A stretch of 64,000 bases of DNA from Alkaliphilus oremlandii OhILAs (lineage in GTDB: Bacteria > Bacillota > Clostridia > Peptostreptococcales > Natronincolaceae). Below the pieces are notes generated by a model. The model made no database searches. It worked only from the letters and a program-made list of their open reading frames with translations, and was not told the origin of the DNA. Positions within the stretch are counted from its first letter, which is position 1. Each line of letters starts with the position of its first letter. Positions 51,598 to 60,605 of this stretch are shown piece by piece. The DNA lies in assembly GCF_000018325.1 (NCBI RefSeq), contig NC_009922.1, positions 992,001 through 1,056,000 of the forward strand. Direction: 5' to 3'. Made by a program: the position numbers and the translations under genes.

Positions 51598-52542
51598 ATG
51601 GAAAATATTTTAGATGTAATTATTATTGGCGGAGGGCCAGCAGGACTATCTGCAGGACTTTATGCTGCTAGAGCAAAAATGACAACCTTAATATTGGAGA
51701 AAGAAAAAGCAGGTGGGCAGATTGTAAGTACGGCAGAGGTGGCAAACTATCCGGGTTCTATGGAAAATGCAACAGGACCAATTTTAATTGATAGAATGTT
51801 AGAGCAATGCAAAGAGTTTGGTGCAACCTTTGAAAAAGATACCATAACAGAGATCGATGTCAATGGCCCCATAAAGGTATTAAAAGGAGAAAAGGCTACA
51901 TATCAAGCAAAATCCATCATCATCGCATCGGGAGCAAATCCGAGACCAATCGGAGCACCGGGTGAAAGAGAGCTGATAGGAAAGGGTGTCTCCTATTGTG
52001 CGACATGCGATGGCGACTTTTTTACAGACTTAGAGGTATTTGTGATTGGAGGCGGAGATTCTGCAGTTGAAGAAGCGATTTTCCTGACTAAATTCGCTCG
52101 AAAAGTGACCATCGTTCATAGGAGAGATGAGTTAAGAGCAGCGAAATCTATTCAAGAAAAAGCATTTAAAAATCCGAAAATTAATTTTATTTGGGATAGT
52201 ACTGTGGAAGAGATCAAAGGGGACGGTATCGTTGAAAGTGTTGTATTCAGAAATTTAAAGACCAATGAGATCACAGAATATATGGCGGATGAAGAAGATG
52301 GAACCTTTGGTATCTTCGTATTTGTAGGGTATATTCCGGCGACCAATATATTTAAGGGAATCATCAATATGGATGAAACCGGCTATATCATCACCGATGA
52401 TAATATGAAAACCAATGTTCCAGGAGTATTTGCAGCAGGAGATTGTAGGGTGAAATCCTTGAGACAGGTAATTACAGCGGCAGCAGATGGTGCAATTGCA
52501 GCGATTCAAGCTGAAAAATATATAGAAAATGAGTTAGCGTAA
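51598..52542 (+). CDS. trxB: Thioredoxin reductase of the glycine reductase system
   Basis: This 314-aa FAD flavoprotein passes electrons from NAD(P)H to the thioredoxin encoded next. FAD-binding is at IIIGGGPAGLSAGLYAARA, the redox-active disulfide at SYCATCDGDFF and nucleotide binding at FVIGGGDSAVEEA; the C-terminal FAD motif is GVFAAGDCR. ATG 51598 is chosen because AAGGAGTGA precedes it; the in-frame GTG at 51589 lies in that site. TrxB, TrxA and GrdA form the electron path of glycine reductase. Confidence 0.95.
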   Translation: MENILDVIIIGGGPAGLSAGLYAARAKMTTLILEKEKAGGQIVSTAEVANYPGSMENATGPILIDRMLEQCKEFGATFEKDTITEIDVNGPIKVLKGEKATYQAKSIIIASGANPRPIGAPGERELIGKGVSYCATCDGDFFTDLEVFVIGGGDSAVEEAIFLTKFARKVTIVHRRDELRAAKSIQEKAFKNPKINFIWDSTVEEIKGDGIVESVVFRNLKTNEITEYMADEEDGTFGIFVFVGYIPATNIFKGIINMDETGYIITDDNMKTNVPGVFAAGDCRVKSLRQVITAAADGAIAAIQAEKYIENELA

Positions 52543-52569
52543 GTAAACATTTTAAAGGAGGTGAAAAAC

Positions 52570-52887
52570 ATGCTAGAGTTAGACAAAGACACTTTTGAAG
52601 GTGAAGTCCTTCAAGCAGATGGTTATGTACTTGTAGATTATTGGAGTGATGGTTGTGAGCCATGCAAGGCCCTAATGCCAGATGTAGAAGAACTACAAAA
52701 GCAGTATGGAGATCAGGTTAAATTTACGAAGCTGAATACTACAGGTGCAAGACGACTTGCCATTAAAGAAAAGGTTTTAGGATTGCCAACGATTGCATTA
52801 TATCACAATGGTGCAAAGGTAGACGAAGTAACAAAGGATGACGCTACAAAAGCCAATATTGAGGCGATGATCCAAAAGTATTTATAA
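52570..52887 (+). CDS. trxA: Thioredoxin with GCEPC active site
   Basis: This 105-aa thioredoxin has the active-site segment WSDGCEPCKA (Cys29, Cys32) in place of the usual WCGPC. Such variants are known for thioredoxins of amino-acid-fermenting clostridia that work with glycine reductase. The cis-Pro is in VLGLPTIALYHNG. ATG 52570 follows AAAGGAGGTG. It regenerates reduced GrdA after each turnover. Confidence 0.94.
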   Translation: MLELDKDTFEGEVLQADGYVLVDYWSDGCEPCKALMPDVEELQKQYGDQVKFTKLNTTGARRLAIKEKVLGLPTIALYHNGAKVDEVTKDDATKANIEAMIQKYL

Positions 52888-52957
52888 AACCATGGCCTAT
52901 AATATGGAGCGAGAGATATTCTATTGTAGGCCTTATAATTAAAGGGAGGTGAAGCTT

Positions 52958-54244
52958 GTGCGTTTAGAGTTAGGTAATATTTTTATCCAAGATGTAAAGT
53001 TTGGAGAGGCTACGAAAGTAGAAAACAAGATTCTTTACATCAATAAGGATGAAATGCTGAAAGAGTTAGGTGGAGATGAACGTATTAAGAGTATCGACAT
53101 CGAATTAGCTCATCCAGGGGAAGAAGTTAGAATAACACCTGTAAAGGATGTTATTGAGCCAAGAGTAAAAGTTGAAGGACCAGGGGGAATTTTCCCAGGA
53201 GTAATCAACAAAGTAGATACAGTAGGTAGTGGTCGCACACATGCTTTAAAAAATGTAGCCGTAGTGACAGCAGGAAAAATCGTTGGTTTCCAAGAAGGAA
53301 TCATTGATATGTCCGGTCCGGGTGCAGAGTACACACCATTTTCAGGATTGCATAACATCGTTGTTGTAGCTGAGCCTATAGATGGGCTAAAACAATATGA
53401 CCACGAAGCCGCAGTAAGAATGATCGGCTTCAAAGCAGCGATTTACTTAGGGGAAGCGGCAAGAAACGTAGAGCCAGATGAAGTGAAAGCTTATGAAACG
53501 GAGCCAATTTTTGAATCCGCAAATAAGTACCCAGATCTTCCAAAGGTAGGATACGTTTACATGCTACAAACTCAAGGCTTACTGCATGATACATACGTAT
53601 ACGGTGTAGATGCTAAGAAAATTGTGCCTACCATTCTATACCCTACAGAGATCATGGATGGAGCTATTGTAAGTGGAAACTGTGTTTCTGCATGCGACAA
53701 GAACCCGACTTATGTGCATTTAAACAATGGAATTATTGAAGACCTATACGAAAAACATGGTAAAGAATTAAACTTTGTTGGTGTCATCATTACCAACGAA
53801 AACGTTTACCTTGCAGACAAAGAAAGATCCTCAAACTGGACAGCAAAGCTTTGTAAGTTCTTAGGGTTAGATGGTGTAATCGTATCTCAAGAAGGTTTCG
53901 GTAATCCAGATACAGACCTTATCATGAACTGTAAGAAGATTGAAGGCGAAGGCATTAAAACCGTTATTGTTACGGACGAATATGCAGGTAGAGATGGCGC
54001 TTCTCAATCATTAGCTGATGCTGATGTGAAGGCAAATGCCGTTGTAACCAATGGTAATGCCAATGAAACCATTGTACTGCCTCCGATGAAAAAAATCATT
54101 GGAACAACAGATTACGTTGATAAAATCGCAGGTGGATTTGATGGCAGCTTAAGAGCAGATGGCAGTATTGAAGTGGAGATCCAAGCAATTACAGGTGCTA
54201 CCAATGAAACAGGATTCGGTAGATTGACAGCAAAAGGTTTCTAG
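52958..54244 (+). CDS. grdE: Glycine reductase component B, alpha/beta proprotein
   Basis: This 428-aa proprotein is cleaved at Cys242 in SGNCVSACDKNP, giving two subunits; the new N-terminal Cys supplies a carbonyl (pyruvoyl-type) group that binds glycine. The position equals the one known from other species. The N-terminus MRLELGNIFIQDVKFG is also typical. The start is GTG 52958, behind AAAGGGAGG; the GTG at 52949 lies in that site. It works with the selenoprotein GrdB to make a Schiff base with glycine. Confidence 0.95.
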   Translation: MRLELGNIFIQDVKFGEATKVENKILYINKDEMLKELGGDERIKSIDIELAHPGEEVRITPVKDVIEPRVKVEGPGGIFPGVINKVDTVGSGRTHALKNVAVVTAGKIVGFQEGIIDMSGPGAEYTPFSGLHNIVVVAEPIDGLKQYDHEAAVRMIGFKAAIYLGEAARNVEPDEVKAYETEPIFESANKYPDLPKVGYVYMLQTQGLLHDTYVYGVDAKKIVPTILYPTEIMDGAIVSGNCVSACDKNPTYVHLNNGIIEDLYEKHGKELNFVGVIITNENVYLADKERSSNWTAKLCKFLGLDGVIVSQEGFGNPDTDLIMNCKKIEGEGIKTVIVTDEYAGRDGASQSLADADVKANAVVTNGNANETIVLPPMKKIIGTTDYVDKIAGGFDGSLRADGSIEVEIQAITGATNETGFGRLTAKGF

Positions 54245-54300
54245 TAAAAATATTATTTTAAAAGTGAATAAAAAATAATGAGAAGAAAGGATGAGTCCAA

Positions 54301-54777
54301 ATGGCAAGATTTGATGGTAAGAAAATTATCATTATTGGCGATAGAGATGGAATTCCAGGTCCAGCAATCGAAGAGTGCCTAAAAGGAACAGGGGCAGAAG
54401 TAGTATTTTCAGCTACTGAATGCTTTGTCTGAACCGCTGCAGGTGCAATGGACCTTGAAAATCAACAAAGAGTAAAGGATTTAACTGAGAAATATGGAGC
54501 AGATAATGTAGTTGTAGTTCTAGGTGCAGCAGAAGCTGAAGCATCTGGATTGGCTGCAGAAACTGTTACAGCAGGAGATCCAACCTTTGCAGGGCCATTA
54601 GCGGGAGTCCAGTTAGGACTAAGAGTATACCATGCAGTAGAGCCTCAATTTAAAGATGAAGTAGATGCTGGGGTATATGACGATCAAGTAGGAATGATGG
54701 AAATGGTATTAGATGTAGATTCCATCGTAGAAGAAATGAACAACATCAGAAGTGAGTTTTCAAAATATAATGATTAA
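54301..54777 (+). CDS. grdA: Glycine reductase component A, selenoprotein
   Basis: This 158-aa protein is read through an in-frame TGA at 54430-54432 as selenocysteine, residue 44, in the motif ECFVUTAAGAMDLE. That is the position known for GrdA. It accepts the carboxymethyl group from GrdB as a Se-carboxymethyl selenoether and, with thioredoxin, releases ketene-like acetyl to GrdC/GrdD. An automatic gene caller would report only the 109-aa part after the TGA. A hairpin CCGCTGC / GCAATGG (one mismatch, AGGT loop) begins 1 base after the TGA codon. The ATG follows AGAAAGGATG. Confidence 0.96.
54434..54451 (+). promoter_or_regulatory. Candidate bacterial SECIS hairpin in grdA
   Basis: CCGCTGC and GCAATGG pair (one C-A mismatch, one G-U) around an AGGT loop, just 3' of the recoded TGA. 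The grdB hairpin also has GGT in its loop. Confidence 0.6.
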
Positions 54778-54819
54778 TTAAATCATAAATCCCGTGAAAA
54801 ATAAGAGAGGGGGGAACGT

Positions 54820-56127
54820 ATGAGCAAGAAAAGAGTTGTTCATTATATAAATCAATTCTTTGCTGGAATTGGTGGAGAAGAAAAAGCTGATATTAGACCT
54901 GAATTAAGAGAAGGCGTCGTTGGGCCAGGTATGGCTTTGAATACCGCAATGAACGAAGAGGCTGAAATCGTAGCAACGATTATCTGCGGAGACTCTTATT
55001 TCAATGAGAATCTAGAAGAAGCAAAAAATGAAATCATTGAAATGGTGAAAAAATATAATCCAGACCTATTTATTGCTGGGCCTGCATTCAATGCTGGTAG
55101 ATACGGTGTTGCTTGTGGAACCATTGCGAAAGCAGTAAATGATGAGCTTGAAATCCCAGTTTTAACAGGTATGTATATAGAAAATCCAGGGGCAGATATG
55201 TTCAAAAAGAACATTTATATTGTTGAAACTGGAAATTCAGCAGCTGCCATGAGAAAAGCAGTGCCTGCAATGGCATCCCTTGCGGCAAAGTTATTAAAAG
55301 GTGAGGCAATTGGTACACCGAAAGAAGACCAATATATCCCTAGAGGCATTCGAAAGAATTATTTCTCAGAGGAAAAAGGTGCGACAAGAGCTGTCAACAT
55401 GCTGATGAAGAAGCTAAAGGGTGAAGAATTTACAACGGAATATCCAATGCCTGATTTTGATCGAGTGGATCCAAATCCAGCAGTTCAAGATTTAAGCAAG
55501 ATCAAAATTGCTATCGTAACTTCTGGTGGTATTGTACCGAAGGGAAATCCAGAGCGAATTGAATCTTCAAGTGCCTCCAAATATGGAAAATATGATATTT
55601 CGAGCTTTGATGATTTAACAGAGGCAGACCATGAAACCGCTCACGGTGGATACGACCCGGTATATGCCAATATTGATCCAGATAGAGTAATTCCTGTAGA
55701 CGTACTAAGAGATATGGAGAAAGAAGGCGTTATTGGGGAATTACATAAATACTTCTATACAACTGTTGGAAATGGTACATCCGTTGGAAACTCTAAGAAA
55801 TTTGCTGAAGAATTCGCTAAGGAATTAATTGCCGATGGCGTTCAGGCAGTTATCTTAACCTCTACGTGAGGTACTTGTACACGTTGCGGTGCAACGATGG
55901 TAAAAGAAATTGAAAGAGCAGGAATTCCTGTGGTTCATATGTGTACAGTAGTGCCAATATCCCTAACTGTTGGTGCCAATCGAATTGTACCTACAGTGGC
56001 AATCCCACATCCATTAGGAAATCCGAATTTGGAGCCGAAAGAAGAGAAGGCATTAAGAAGAAAGCTTGTTGAAAAGGCACTAGAGGCCTTAACAACAGAA
56101 GTAGCTGGGCAAACAGTATTTGAATAA
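54820..56127 (+). CDS. grdB: Glycine reductase component B, gamma subunit (selenoprotein)
   Basis: This 435-aa substrate-specific selenoprotein is read through TGA at 55867-55869 as selenocysteine 350 in the redox motif UGTCTRC (U350, C353, C356). That position agrees with known GrdB proteins. The first part (FAGIGGEEKAD, PDLFIAGPAFNAGRYG) and the C-terminal part (GIPVVHMCTVVPISL) both match the family. It attacks the glycine Schiff base formed on GrdE, releasing ammonia. The ATG follows AGAGAGGGGGG. Confidence 0.96.
55882..55896 (+). promoter_or_regulatory. Candidate bacterial SECIS hairpin in grdB
   Basis: CGTTGC and GCAACG form a perfect 6-bp stem with a GGT loop, 12 bases after the recoded TGA. 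This is within the usual bacterial SECIS distance. Confidence 0.65.
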
Positions 56128-56157
56128 AGTACCCATGCTAAAATAAATAGAAAAAAA

Positions 56158-56193
56158 TTAAATAGATGGGTGCACCACCACCCATCTATTTAA
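56158..56193 (+). other. Stable hairpin between grdB and grdC
   Basis: A 15-bp perfect stem TTAAATAGATGGGTG / CACCCATCTATTTAA with a 6-nt loop (CACCAC) and no T-run. Two 16-bp direct repeats AATAGAAAAAAATTAA flank it at 56146 and 56206. It may set the ratio of upstream to downstream grd transcripts. Confidence 0.7.
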
Positions 56194-56265
56194 ATATACA
56201 TCAAAAATAGAAAAAAATTAATAAAAACTTTTTATAGTTATAAAATTTCCTTGGAGGTGTCCCTT

Positions 56266-57807
56266 ATGTCATATGCTGTAGCAAAGGCTTCCGGTTACGT
56301 TTTAGTTCATACACCGGATATGATTCTTCATAGCGGTACTACACAAACGATTGAAAAGTTAACGAATCCAAATTCTGATTACTTAAAAAAGCTTCCGGAG
56401 CATTTACGTAGCTTCGAAGAAGTGGTAAGCTACCCTCCGAACCAAGTCTACATTGGTTCAATGAAACCAGAAGAATTAAATCAATATGAAGCTCCTTGGT
56501 ATGACAAAAAAGTAGAAGGTGCAAAACGAGATGGTAAATTAGGTGAAATCATGCCACAGGACGAATTCATTGCACTGATGAAAATATCCGATGTATTTGA
56601 TCTCGTTAAATTAGAAAAGGCTTTTACAGAAATGGTAAAGGTAAAAATGGAACAGCATCCTTTGATCAGCGCTGAAATGGTGGCGAAATTAAAAGATGGA
56701 GAAGACTTGAGCGAAATTGAAAAATTTATCAATGAGCAGCACGCAGAGCCAATCTATAACGAAGGTAAGGTAATTGGCTGTGTTAAGAGAGCTCATGAGG
56801 TGGACGTAAATTTAAATGCGCACGTTATTTTTGAAAATTTAGTGGTAAAAGCTTCGGGTTTCCTAGCTTTTTTACATCTTTTAGATAAAAACAAAATAGA
56901 CCCTAAGGATATTGATTACGTTGTAGAATGTTCAGAGGAAGCTTGCGGCGATATGAATCAAAGGGGCGGCGGAAACTTTGCGAAAGCAATTGCAGAATTA
57001 GCAGGAGCGATCAATGCAACAGGCTCCGATACAAGAGGATTTTGTGCAGCACCAACCCATGCATTAATTGAAGCAGCAGCACTTGTGCAATCTGGCGTCT
57101 ATGACAATGTTGTAATTGTAGCAGGCGGAGCGACAGCAAAGCTTGGTATGAACGGCAAGGATCACGTAAAAAAAGAATTACCGATATTAGAGGACGTCCT
57201 AGGTGGATTCGCGGTTTTAGTAAGTAAAAACGATGGTGTGAATCCAATTCTTAGAACAGATCTAGTAGGAAGACATACTGTAGGAACTGGCTCTTCACCA
57301 CAGGCGGTGATCACATCTCTCATCACTGCACCACTGGACAAAGGTGGACTTAAGATAACAGATGTAGATAAATACTCCGTTGAAATGCAAAATCCTGATA
57401 TCACAAAGCCTGCAGGTGCAGGAGATGTTCCAGAGGCCAACTACAAGATGATCGCTGCTCTTGGTGTAAAGAGAAATGAGCTTGAAAGAAGCGATGTTGC
57501 GACCTTTGGACATAAGCACGGTATGCCTGGCTGGGCACCGACACAAGGACATATCCCTTCCGGTGTTCCGTATATTGGTCATGCTATTGACGCTTTTAGA
57601 AATAATGAGATTGAAAGAGCGATGATTGTTGGAAAGGGAAGTTTATTCCTTGGAAGAATGACAAATCAATTTGACGGTGTTTCTATGATCATGGAGAAAA
57701 ATACTGGAGCCAAAGCAGAGGTAGGCAGCGGCATTTCAGAAAATGAAGTAAAGACCATGATCGCTGAAGCAATGAGAGAGTTTGCGTCACACTTATTAGG
57801 GAAATAA
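56266..57807 (+). CDS. grdC: Glycine reductase component C, large (beta) subunit
   Basis: This 513-aa protein resembles beta-ketoacyl synthase III in fold. Segments include VECSEEACGDMNQRGGGNFA, DTRGFCAAPTHALIEAAALV and FGHKHGMPGWAPTQGHIPSG. With GrdD it takes the acetyl group from GrdA and phosphorolyses it to acetyl phosphate, which yields ATP through acetate kinase. ATG 56266 follows TTGGAGGTG; an earlier in-frame codon at 56251 lies in that site. Confidence 0.95.
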   Translation: MSYAVAKASGYVLVHTPDMILHSGTTQTIEKLTNPNSDYLKKLPEHLRSFEEVVSYPPNQVYIGSMKPEELNQYEAPWYDKKVEGAKRDGKLGEIMPQDEFIALMKISDVFDLVKLEKAFTEMVKVKMEQHPLISAEMVAKLKDGEDLSEIEKFINEQHAEPIYNEGKVIGCVKRAHEVDVNLNAHVIFENLVVKASGFLAFLHLLDKNKIDPKDIDYVVECSEEACGDMNQRGGGNFAKAIAELAGAINATGSDTRGFCAAPTHALIEAAALVQSGVYDNVVIVAGGATAKLGMNGKDHVKKELPILEDVLGGFAVLVSKNDGVNPILRTDLVGRHTVGTGSSPQAVITSLITAPLDKGGLKITDVDKYSVEMQNPDITKPAGAGDVPEANYKMIAALGVKRNELERSDVATFGHKHGMPGWAPTQGHIPSGVPYIGHAIDAFRNNEIERAMIVGKGSLFLGRMTNQFDGVSMIMEKNTGAKAEVGSGISENEVKTMIAEAMREFASHLLGK

Positions 57808-57819
57808 GGGGTGATTAAT

Positions 57820-59004
57820 ATGAGTGAAAATATAAAAGAAATGATAGGTAAAGTATTTAATGATATTGCAGACGCAATGGAAACAGGTCAGTTTGGCAGT
57901 AAAGTAAAAGTAGGGATCACCATTCTAGGAAGTGAGCACGGCATTGACAATATGGTCAAAGGTGCGGAGTTGGCTGCAAAAAACAGTCAGGACTACGAAG
58001 TTGTATTGATTGGACCCAAAGTAGACACAAAGCTTAGAATTGTTGAAGCAAATACAGAGGACGAAGCTCACAAAAAAATGGAAGAGCTTTTAGACAACGG
58101 AGAAATAGACGCCTGCGTTACGATGCACTATAATTTTCCAATCGGCGTATCCACCGTGGGAAAGGTGATTACACCTGCAAAGGGACAGGAAATGTTTTTA
58201 GCCACAACTACAGGGACCTCTTCTCCTCATCGAGCAGAGGCCATGGTGAAGAATGCGCTGTATGGTATCATTGCAGCTAAATCCACTGGTATAGAAAATC
58301 CAACGGTAGGAATCTTAAATGTAGATGGCGCTCGACAGGTGGAAAGAGCCTTAAAGGAACTGAACAACAATGGGTATCCAATAAACTTTGTAGAATCCAT
58401 GAGATCCGACGGTGGTGCTGTAATGAGAGGGAATGACCTTTTGGCTGGAACGCCGGACGTTATGATTCAAGACACACTAACAGGAAATATTTTTATGAAG
58501 GTGTTCTCATCCTATACAACGGGAGGGGACTATGAAGCTTTGGGATACGGATATGGACCAGGTATTGGAGATGGATATGACAGAACCGTATTGATATTAT
58601 CTAGAGCCTCTGGTGTTCCCGTAGTTGCAGGAGCAATTGCCTATGGCGCACAATTGGTAAAAGGTAATTTAAAAGAAGTGGCAAAAAGAGAATTTTCTGC
58701 TGCTAAAAAAGCTAAATTGGAAGAAATATTAAAGTCCTTGACTGTAGATCATAAAAAATCCAGCAGTGCTGAAGATGAAGAAGTTGTCGCTCCGCCAAAA
58801 GAGGTAGTAACTGGTTCTATTTCAGGGATCGACATTATGGATTTAGAGGATGCAGTAAAGGCGCTTTGGAAAAAGGGAATTTATGCTGAAAGCGGCATGG
58901 GTTGTACAGGACCGATTTTGATGGTTCATGAAGATAAAATTAAAATAGCAACGGATGTTTTAGGAGAAGCTGGATTCGTCGCAAAAGAAGCAGATCCTTG
59001 TTAG
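57820..59004 (+). CDS. grdD: Glycine reductase component C, small (alpha) subunit
   Basis: This 394-aa protein is related to PlsX/phosphotransacetylase-like proteins. The acyl-accepting Cys is in ESGMGCTGPILMVHED near the C-terminus, and Gly-rich loops such as GYGPGIGDGYDRT occur in the middle. It forms the acetyl-phosphate-generating complex with GrdC. ATG 57820 follows AAGGGGTG, 12 bp after grdC. It is the last gene of the grd operon. Confidence 0.94.
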   Translation: MSENIKEMIGKVFNDIADAMETGQFGSKVKVGITILGSEHGIDNMVKGAELAAKNSQDYEVVLIGPKVDTKLRIVEANTEDEAHKKMEELLDNGEIDACVTMHYNFPIGVSTVGKVITPAKGQEMFLATTTGTSSPHRAEAMVKNALYGIIAAKSTGIENPTVGILNVDGARQVERALKELNNNGYPINFVESMRSDGGAVMRGNDLLAGTPDVMIQDTLTGNIFMKVFSSYTTGGDYEALGYGYGPGIGDGYDRTVLILSRASGVPVVAGAIAYGAQLVKGNLKEVAKREFSAAKKAKLEEILKSLTVDHKKSSSAEDEEVVAPPKEVVTGSISGIDIMDLEDAVKALWKKGIYAESGMGCTGPILMVHEDKIKIATDVLGEAGFVAKEADPC

Positions 59005-59030
59005 TCCAAATATAAACAAAAGATCCATAT

Positions 59031-59078
59031 AAAATCCATGTACAAAAGAATTTTAATTTTTTTATACATGGATTTTTT
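59031..59078 (+). terminator. Terminator of the glycine reductase operon
   Basis: AAAATCCATGTA pairs with TACATGGATTTTTT around a 22-nt loop. The rest of the 412-bp gap to the BMP gene is AT-rich. It holds likely promoter elements (TTGTTA near 59302; TATAAT-like sequences near 59347-59358), and I see no gene in it. Confidence 0.75.
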
Positions 59079-59416
59079 CACTTATGGTAGATTTTAAGAA
59101 TTTGTAATAAGTGATGACAATGTCTAAAAATGAATAAAAATTTTGAAGAATCCTGGAGAGCGAATATTATTTTTTTAATAAGGAATTGCAGGAATGCTTT
59201 AAAGTATGTAGAATAGACTCATAATAGTAAGATAGACCTATATTACTATTGTTAACAAAAAATTAAAATCTTTGTCTAGATTCATTGGGTCAAAGAAATT
59301 TTTGTTAAAATGCATATAGATATAGCATATAAAATATAGTGTGTGCTATAATATAATATGCATCAGAGTACATAACTCTATCAAAAAATGCATTATTTAA
59401 AGGGAGGATTATCAAA

Positions 59417-60505
59417 GTGAAAAAAAGTTCATTAGCATTACTATTAATTGTTGTTTTGATGATGTCAGTAGTTCTTACTGCTTGTGGCGGAAAGACGAAC
59501 ACAGGTGAAACACCAGAAACACCAGGAACTGAAACACCGGAAACACCTCAAGCGAACAATGGCGATTTCTTAGTTGGTCTTGTAACTGATATCGGTGGTA
59601 TCGACGATAAATCATTCAACCAAGGTACTTGGGAAGGTATTGAAAGATTTGCAAAAGAATTTGGAACAGATAAAAACTATCTTCAATCTGAAAAAGATTC
59701 AGATTATATTCCAAACCTATCTACATTTGCAGATGAGCAAGCAAGTTTAATTGTTGCTCCTGGATTCTTATTTGAAAATGCGATGAAAGAAACCGCAGCA
59801 AATTTCCCAGAGCAAAAGTTCTTAATCATCGATGCTGTAGTTGAAGCAGATAATGTAGCAAGTGCTGTATTTGCTGAGCATGAAGGATCTTTCTTAGTAG
59901 GAGTAGCAGCAGCGTTAAAAACAAAAGAAGCTGGTAAAGATACTGTAGGTTACATCGGTGGTATGGATTTTGAAGCAATTCAAAAATTCGAAGCTGGATT
60001 CGAAGCTGGTGTTTGGGCAGTAGATCCGAACATGAAAGTTGTAGTTGAATATGCAGGTGCATTTGATAATGCGCAAGCTGGTCAAGCTTTAGCAGCTAAA
60101 ATGTACGATCAAGGTGCACACGTTATTTTCCACGCAGCTGGTGGTACTGGTAATGGATTAATTAAAGAAGCACAAGATAGAAGAATCAATGGCCAAGACG
60201 TATGGGCAATCGGTGTAGATAGAGACCAATACGAAGATGGTATTTATGATGGCGATAAATCAGCAGTATTAACATCAATGATTAAAAAAGTTGACGTAGC
60301 TGCTTATGAAATTTCAAAACTTACTTTAGATGGTAAATTCCCAGGTGGAGAAACTTATCTTTTCGATTTAGCAAATGAAGGTGTTGGTATACCTGCAAAG
60401 AATCCAAACTTATCTGATGAAATCGTAAAGGCAGCAAATGATTATATTCCACAAATTACATCTGGAAAATTAGAAGTATCTCCTGTACCATCAAGATTAA
60501 AATAG
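59417..60505 (+). CDS. BMP-family (PnrA-like) nucleoside-binding lipoprotein
   Basis: This 362-aa lipoprotein has lipobox VLTAC and a Thr/Pro/Glu-rich linker. The Med/BMP domain follows: VGLVTDIGGIDDKSFNQGTW, EADNVASAVFAEHEGSFLVG and the ligand-loop VIFHAAGGTGNG. PnrA-type proteins bind purine nucleosides and feed ABC transporters with two-domain ATPases, like the one at 62873. The GTG start follows AAGGGAGGA. Confidence 0.9.
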   Translation: MKKSSLALLLIVVLMMSVVLTACGGKTNTGETPETPGTETPETPQANNGDFLVGLVTDIGGIDDKSFNQGTWEGIERFAKEFGTDKNYLQSEKDSDYIPNLSTFADEQASLIVAPGFLFENAMKETAANFPEQKFLIIDAVVEADNVASAVFAEHEGSFLVGVAAALKTKEAGKDTVGYIGGMDFEAIQKFEAGFEAGVWAVDPNMKVVVEYAGAFDNAQAGQALAAKMYDQGAHVIFHAAGGTGNGLIKEAQDRRINGQDVWAIGVDRDQYEDGIYDGDKSAVLTSMIKKVDVAAYEISKLTLDGKFPGGETYLFDLANEGVGIPAKNPNLSDEIVKAANDYIPQITSGKLEVSPVPSRLK

Positions 60506-60527
60506 TTTAAATTTCATAGTATACTAT

Positions 60528-60561
60528 AAAAAAACCAAGATTTTATAGTCTTGGTTTTTTT
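60528..60561 (+). terminator. Intrinsic terminator after the BMP gene
   Basis: AAAAAACCAAGA pairs with TCTTGGTTTTTTT around an 8-nt loop. It probably sets higher expression of the binding protein than of the downstream genes. Confidence 0.8.
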
Positions 60562-60605
60562 ACTTAATTGAATGGGTATATATGAACAAAAAGGAGATGT
60601 GAGTT

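Noticed and set aside
54430..54432. grdA read as a frameshifted or broken gene
   Set aside because: The TGA lies at the known selenocysteine position 44 and the frame is intact on both sides.
55867..55869. grdB read as two separate genes
   Set aside because: The downstream part lacks a start and ribosome site and continues the family sequence. The TGA is selenocysteine 350.
59240..59265. Possible Rex site upstream of the BMP gene (TTGTTAAC followed by TTAAAA)
   Set aside because: The half-sites are not properly spaced and the second does not match. The AT-rich context explains the similarity.
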